DNA from: Antedon bifida | Lineage: Eukaryota; Echinodermata; Crinoidea; Comatulida; Antedonidae | Reading direction: 5' to 3' | DNA length: 64,000 bases | Assembly (NCBI GenBank): GCA_963402885.1 | Contig: OY727100.1 | Coordinates: forward strand, 19,191,665 to 19,255,664 | Shown here: positions 58,495 to 64,000 of the stretch, one piece after another | Layout: the number at the start of each line of letters is the position of its first letter | How positions within the stretch are numbered: the first letter of the stretch is position 1 | Translations under genes and position numbers: made by a program | The notes under the pieces: model-generated | The model's database searches: none | What the model saw: the letters and a program-made list of their open reading frames with translations, nothing else | Told to the model about the DNA's origin: nothing

Positions 58495-58799
58495 ATTTAG
58501 ATTTATTCTTTTCTGTTGATCCAAAACTGGAGATGAGGTACCGAACATACCAGGAACTAACCCATCGGAGACGAAGGTAATGCCAAAATACTGGCTTCTA
58601 TTGTTCTATAGGCCCTAAATACGGTAACCATATTCACGGACATTATCTATATCAGATGTTCTGCGAATCTTATATTTTATAACATTATTATTATAACTTT
58701 TATTATTATTTTATTTATTTTTTCCACCAGCAAGTAACTCGCCAATTACAGGATTGATAAACTATTTTTATAATTTGTTGTGCTTATAAATTATGTCTG

Positions 58800-58891
58800 T
58801 AGAGACAACCCTGGAATTAGGTCAGGATTGAACCCTGGACTTTTAGATTGGAACGTAAGCATGTTAACCACCAAGCTACAGCTCCACTCTT
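58800..58891 (-). mobile_element. tRNA-derived SINE, copy 2
   Basis: On the minus strand: agtggagctgtagcttggtgg (A box tagcttggtgg) and, about 35 nt on, the B box ggttcaatcc in cagggttcaatcctgacc. Both pol III boxes are in proper order and spacing, so tRNA origin is likely. Confidence 0.65.
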
Positions 58892-59502
58892 GTAAAATAT
58901 ACGATATTTTTCCATTTGTCTCTTTAAAACGACAAAATGAAGGGGTTTCAATCGAAATAACTGATATCAAGAGAGGCTTTAAACATTAAGCGCCATTAGA
59001 TCACCATATTATCATATTCTTATTATTATTCAAAACCAATTGTCTGCTAACGCTTTTGCGGCAGCCCTAATATCATAAATCATTGATGGTTGCTATCCTT
59101 TTCTTTAACATTTACCGTCTTTATTCTTTAATTATTGTAAAATCAATCATTCGCATTAAAAAGCAGATAGAATATAGTTTTATTGCATTGCAAGCATCGA
59201 TTTTTAAATAATAACTAAATAACAACATTTATATACATATATATATATATAAACACAACATGCAAAGAACATTAATTCTAAACCGCCCGGTGATTATACT
59301 GAAATACATATATAAATATATATCAATTGAAGTCCTAACTCGTACATGAATGGAACAATATTTACAATGAGTTTTAATCGTATTGTTAAAATATTAAATA
59401 ACTTTATTGTAAGTTTCGTTGTAATAAATTAACTATTTACATTTTTGTCGAAACGTCAGTAAGCACTTTCTTATTGCCTCAACGTTTTGTTCGTTTCTCC
59501 AC

Positions 59503-59572
59503 ACATTAAAATGGCATATTCAACAAAAAATAACAAGAATTATTTTTTCAGGGGGACAATACATCTTTAAAC
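59503..59572 (+). mobile_element. MITE-C 3' fragment
   Basis: Only the right end is present: acattaaaatggcatattca, then ttttttcagggggacaatac and atcttta. It matches 58430-58494 closely. Confidence 0.75.
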
Positions 59573-60614
59573 AAAACTACATTTATTCTTCACGAAGCGG
59601 AGGACGGCATTGTTCAATTCTCTATGATTGATCAGCTAACACAACGGCGACCGTTTCGTAAAATCTAGTCTTAAAGCTCAGGTACAGGCATGAAATTTAA
59701 ATATAATATTTGGTTAATTATACATAAATCAAATATTTGTAACAGAAATCAAGACGAAAAAACATGAATTTCCCTTAATATGGTCAAATACAAAATTTGG
59801 CAAAATTCTACCATAAAAACCAGGAAGACTTTTTTCAGTAGTTAGGTAGTTAACCTAATGTAATAACATGTCTGGTGACTCCCTAGAAGGTGAAAAAAGA
59901 TGGTGGATATACGGTGGATTATTTTTGCTATAGCATGAAAATAAAAATCTGAAGTTGAATAAAAATACCAGAAATGTAATATTCAAGTTATATTACCTAT
60001 ATTTAGTCATCTGATAACATTTTTTTACCACACGGTTTATTTTTCATAGCTTTTTAAAATGGCTCTCTTTTTACAAAATTTATGCACAAAGGAATAGAGA
60101 TTTTACTGTGTAATTTGAACTATCCCCCCACTGATAAGAAAGTGCTTATTTTCAACAAGCTCGTTTAACACAAATAAAATCCCAAAAATTATGAAACATA
60201 GAGGAAACTATAGATCGATAATTATTGGAATGTATGATCAATAGAAATCTTTTGCCCGCACCTGGCCTTTAAGCTCTACTAAATACCATAAGGTCCGTTT
60301 CTATTGAGCAAAAGAATACTAATCTCAATCGTCAATACCGGTTTTGAAAATGGTTTCCGTGAAGCAATTTTTAGCTGAAACATTGATTATAAAACAGTTG
60401 TTGAGGATTTGTCAATAGAACCAAGGTCACTGACTATCTACAGTATGTTGAACATGCCTATAAAGTATCTTACGGAAACGAATTTCATAAAATTGAAGAA
60501 TTCTCTAAAATCCGAATATGGGTCTCTGTGTGGGACTAGGGATGTTTTAAAGCACATTCTCTCTATCTTACACGTACGTCATATCGATACCATACATGAC
60601 AACTGTAGGCCCAC

Positions 60615-60985
60615 AGCTTGGTTCCCACTTAAGCGTGGTTCCCACTTAAGCGTGGTTCCCACTTAAGCGTGGTTCCCACTTAAGCGTGGTTCCCACTTAA
60701 GCGTGGTTCCCACTTAAGCGTGGTTCCCACTTAAGCGTGGTTCCCACTTAAGCGTGGTTCCCACTTAAGCGTGGTTCCCACTTAAGCGTGGTTCCCACTA
60801 GAACGCAACGCAGCGACGTATTGACGCAAAGTGCTGTATTGCGTAATCACAAGTGGGAACCGATGACGAAACAGTTCTGCAAAAATTGATTTCACGCAGG
60901 CGGGGGCAAACACAATGATTGGAAGGGCATTTTCTCACGTTGCGTAGATTGTGTTACGTTGCGTCGCTAGTGGGAACCAAGCTTT
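60615..60985. mobile_element. MITE-D with a tandem array in its left terminal repeat
   Basis: Left end agcttggttcccact; right end cgctagtgggaaccaagctt|TA, its complement. A further inverted copy, caagtgggaacc, lies inside at about 60851. The inner part has several acgcaacg/cgttgcgt motifs. The left end is expanded by the 17-bp VNTR annotated separately. Confidence 0.7.
60619..60805 (+). repeat. VNTR: 10 perfect copies of a 17-bp unit plus one variant
   Basis: Unit tggttcccacttaagcg from 60619 to 60788 with no mismatch among ten copies. The eleventh (60789-60805) ends actagaacg and leads into the MITE-D body. The unit is the MITE's own terminal sequence. The lack of mismatches implies very recent expansion. 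Confidence 0.95.
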
Positions 60986-61486
60986 AGACGTAAACGCAAC
61001 GCAAGATGAATGATTTCCGTAAGTGGATGCGCTTGCCTCGTAGCGGGAACAAAGAACAACTGTAATAATTTTGACTCTACTATGGCCTACACGGTATTAT
61101 TAAACGCACGCGACGATGTTACTTTATTATTTGACATGAATTAATATTTAATGAATGAAATTATAATTTAATTTTCTTATACCATAAGTAATCAAATATT
61201 GTGATTAAACTTCAATTTAGGTCTATTATTCACAAGGAAAGTAAATCCCATTAAGACAAGTATGATTAATTATGATAAAAAAATAAAAATCTAACTGCGG
61301 GGTTCAAGGTTTAGGTGTATTGTTGTAACGTGGGTTTTTGGTATGTATGGTTTCCTTTTCCGTTAGCTACTTGTTCAATCCTGTGTAGTCTTGTGGCAGG
61401 ATCACACTATAATTTCAATACACTAGCATAGAAATATGGTTTTTCCACGATCAGTTTTGATTCAATATTCAGTATAATTTAATGTA

Positions 61487-61600
61487 CAGGCTGCTTCTGG
61501 CTGCACAGTCGAGTGCTCAAGTTAGTGTTTACCGACCAACCGACCAACCGACCGACCAACCGACATAGTGAGCTATAGAGTCGCGTTGCACGCGACTAAA
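61487..61600 (+). mobile_element. MITE-B copy with long tetranucleotide run
   Basis: acaggctgcttctggctgca replaces the usual start. It then has gtcgagtgctcaa, an extended accgaccaaccgaccaacc run, atagtgagctatagag and the closing tcgcgttgcacgcgacta. Confidence 0.75.
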
Positions 61601-62344
61601 AATAACCATCAATCTACTTCTACAAAACTCGGAACTCGTATCAGGAAACGGGATTAATTTCTTTCAATGGAAACGAAGGGTCCGATACGGTAGTTTGCTA
61701 AAGGTAGTCATATAGGCGGATCCAAATTGGTGGACCGGGCGGGTGATATAGGATATAGGTTAATTTTACAAGTGTTAGGCCCTCGTAACCACCCTTATAT
61801 CCCCTTAGTTTTAAATTCTGGATTTACCACCATTCTTTCACTGACCCATGCGCCTTGAGCACTCTCGAGGTTCGAGGTTCACGTGTTTAGTATTAAATTG
61901 TCATTCTTCTAAAACTTAAATAAAAGACATTCGTAGCGTTAGTTTATCGGTACAATATTTAAAAAACAAACAGCACACACAGTAGGTTCTATAACAACGA
62001 ATCACGTTAGACCCACACTATGAAGCAAGTTAAATCATCTATTAAAATAATTCCGTGCTTTTAAGTGTAAACGTGAGATTTAAGAAGATTTAATTTGGTT
62101 TTAGTGTAAGAAATGAAAAAAAGCTAGGATTGTCTGGTTATGATTGTATCGGATTAAAATGAAAACGATGCTGATGTAAAACTCCAGACCTCCCGGATTG
62201 ATATAACCTCCCGGACTTTAAAATCGTGCCGTTGAAAACGGTCAGAATAATAAATATAATAAAATGTATATATTTATTTATAGTCCTAAGAATAGATACA
62301 TTCCACTCATATGTTTATATCGTTCTTGAATTAAAGTATTCCTA

Positions 62345-62665
62345 TTTGGTTGTAAAATAATTAACCGAAGAAGATCAAAATGGTATGGACACATACTATA
62401 TCGGCTGATACACCAATTAAACAACAAATGAAGGAAGCTGAAAAGAGAGTAAACAGACCACCAGAAAACCAAAGACTCTGGATAAACCAAATAAAAAAAG
62501 AATTAAAAAGAAAAAATGTAGACTTTAGCACAATTACAAACAATCCTGCCAAAAAGAGAACAAGGCCATATACATGGCTGCAGTCGCGTGCTGAAGTTAG
62601 TGTTTACCGACCGACCGACCAACATAGCTGTTGGAAACAAATCATGGGAAGCGTATTGTCGGAAT
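62345..62665 (+). mobile_element. LINE reverse-transcriptase tail interrupted by MITE-B
   Basis: Pieces RRRSKWYGHILYRL and, in another frame, LWINQIKKELKRKN...DFSTI belong to the GH-x-x-R...W-x-x-x-I-x-x-x-L tail of LINE polymerases. After a MITE-B fragment the tail seems to resume with CWKQIMGS. The LINE is frame-broken and truncated. Confidence 0.55.
62561..62626 (+). mobile_element. MITE-B truncated copy nested in LINE
   Basis: caaggccatatacatggctg, cagtcgcgtgctgaa, ttagtgtttaccgaccg and accaacatag; it stops before the closing hairpin. Situated inside the LINE tail. Confidence 0.7.
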
Positions 62666-63375
62666 GACGGAAAACGTTTCAAGAGAGATTACTTGGTTGT
62701 AAAAAAATAACATTATGTATGTACAGATGTGAACGTTAAGCGAACCTGTGGGTTCACATACAATATGGTTGTACCCAGACGTAGGGCTTGCATTGGCAGA
62801 GTAACATCCACGATGTACCTTCGTAATGAAAGTGTCCCACAGATTTGAAAGTATAAAAGAACTAAATACTGCCAACGATGCTGGCTTTTTACATTGTTAC
62901 TCCTGTCTTTGAACAGAATAACATTTAGAGTGCGGCGTTTCAAGTTCCGGTTTGTAACATTGCATACAATAAATAAACTAAACGATCTTATACCACATCA
63001 GCAATTTATTTATGTTAACGAATCTACAACATGATAGGTATCCAATTAGTGTTATGCAAGGGGACCGATCTAACTGATTTTACTACATCGGGGGATCTTG
63101 ACATTTTTGTATGCAAAAGTGAGTCAGCAGACAGCTTGTATAGAATGCTGCATCAACTAGTGTTGTACACAATAGGCTTACTGGTCAAATACCAACATAC
63201 AATCTAAATGAAGTTTAATGTTAAATAATTCAGTCAACTATTTCAAAACCATTTTTTGTTCTAAACATAACATTCTTAGTTATTTAAAATAAAAAGAAAA
63301 TGTATATATTATAATTACACTACATTCATTTACCCGTAACAATATTAGACAACATATGTTTTCTCCTTATTTTCG

Positions 63376-63610
63376 TAGGATACGATAGACAGATGCCTTT
63401 CGCTCGAGCTCCTGTGAATGCTGCTCCGGTGAGGTCTCACGCGGGAGCTTCGAAGTGCTGGAGAACGGAGCAGTGTAAACGATTCCTCTGCTTTTCTTCT
63501 TTTTTTTTAATCTTCTGATATATTATGGATCATATTGTGTGTAAAGCGCTTAGAAACATTGTATTAGGCGCTATATAAAACTACCATTATTATTATTACT
63601 ACTACTACAT
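63376..63610 (+). mobile_element. L2/CR1-tailed element
   Basis: Ends gtgtaaagcgcttagaaaca, ttaggcgctatataaaact and (att)n(act)n, the conserved 3' tail seen at 1112 and 51090. The upstream part (63400-63475) is GC-rich. It could be a SINE that borrows an L2 tail, or a truncated LINE. Confidence 0.55.
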
Positions 63611-64000
63611 GATGAATGAAATGAAACCGGTTATTGAAAGCATGCATAATGTTGTTGCGTCTGCAACTTAGCTAGCATTACTGTGATAGAAATGACCACT
63701 ATTTGCAGGCCTATCAATTAATAATAAATAAACGTATAACAAACCTGAGAGAAGTACATTACTTTACATGAGGTCAAAGAGTAGCAATCCACATTGTACT
63801 AGTATATACTCTACGACGATGTTATGTTAAACTATATTAACATTTTAGATATATTTAGTAGATATCGTAGGAGTCCAGTAACGCTATAATAGCAATAATT
63901 AACATTCCTAACTATCAATACACATGTAGTATTTAAATACTTGCCGGCAGAGTATGCAACATGCAGAATCTATACTTACAATCCGTAGAAGAGTGAAATT

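Larger units (their letters stand above)
48187..64000. other. 15.8-kb region without a recognisable protein gene
   Basis: The oxidase 5' end lies at its left edge; an acttta-g acceptor just before the ATG hints at an upstream UTR exon. Beyond it I find only the repeats and relics listed separately, plus a CpG-rich patch at 49.7-49.9 kb. All frames here are short and lack domains. Stretches 53.0-54.4, 55.2-56.2 and 63.0-63.3 kb show nothing I can name. Confidence 0.6.

Noticed and set aside
60409-60666. 85-codon frame before the VNTR
   Set aside because: Its end is read from the tandem repeat and its start has no recognised domain.
60619-60805. CRISPR-like direct repeats
   Set aside because: Units are head-to-tail with no spacers, in a eukaryotic sequence, and derive from a MITE end.
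1-64000. LTR retroelements, Polintons or virus-derived genes
   Set aside because: I found no long direct terminal repeats and no capsid, envelope, integrase or protein-primed polymerase motifs.

Overview
The window is from an AT-rich animal genome. Its genes have many short exons, GT-AG introns, TATA boxes, and numerous short DNA-transposon, SINE and LINE relics. The gene content points to a deuterostome invertebrate: SEL1L3, glycerol kinase, a cholesterol-pathway C5-desaturase, a secreted L-amino-acid-oxidase-like flavoenzyme, and small Ig-like and C-type-lectin genes. An echinoderm is my best guess, but this is inference; nothing here fixes the species.

Layout. 1-3.08 kb is repeat-bearing intergenic DNA with a ~77-bp minisatellite. 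3.08-16.80 kb (minus) is a complete 23-exon SEL1L3-like gene, about 1106 aa by my splice model, from signal peptide to C-terminal membrane segment. 17.8-22.2 kb (minus) holds three tandem genes, each with one Ig-like domain. Head-to-head with the third, on the plus strand at 23.04-24.4 kb, is a small secreted C-type lectin with its own TATA box. 25.35-34.22 kb (plus) is a complete 15-exon glycerol kinase of 516 aa. 37.23-39.86 kb (minus) is a complete 3-exon lathosterol oxidase (SC5D), 274 aa. 42.76-48.19 kb (minus) is a 5-exon FAD amine oxidase of about 529 aa with a half EGF module and a hydrophobic C-terminus. 48.2-64 kb has no recognisable protein gene. It holds several MITE families, LINE tails, a SINE pair, a 17-bp VNTR inside a transposon end, a diverged tandem repeat, and a CpG-rich patch at 49.7-49.9 kb that could be an unrecognised first exon.

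The five larger genes do unrelated work: membrane Sel1-repeat protein, glycerol phosphorylation, sterol desaturation and amino-acid/amine oxidation. The part that looks like a functional neighbourhood is 17.6-24.8 kb, where recently duplicated Ig-like genes with conserved promoters face a lectin gene. This looks like a lineage-specific, possibly immune-type cluster, and I judge it the most interesting protein-level signal. The most interesting DNA-level signals are 30-37-bp palindromic insertions, two of them flanked by perfect 7-bp duplications; a shared TA|AAG terminus across several otherwise unrelated MITE families; and a VNTR grown from one MITE's terminal repeat. I saw no LTR or virus-derived element.

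Exon coordinates were worked out by hand from reading frame, splice consensus and remembered family sequences. Every exon junction listed keeps frame, but none is checked against transcripts.
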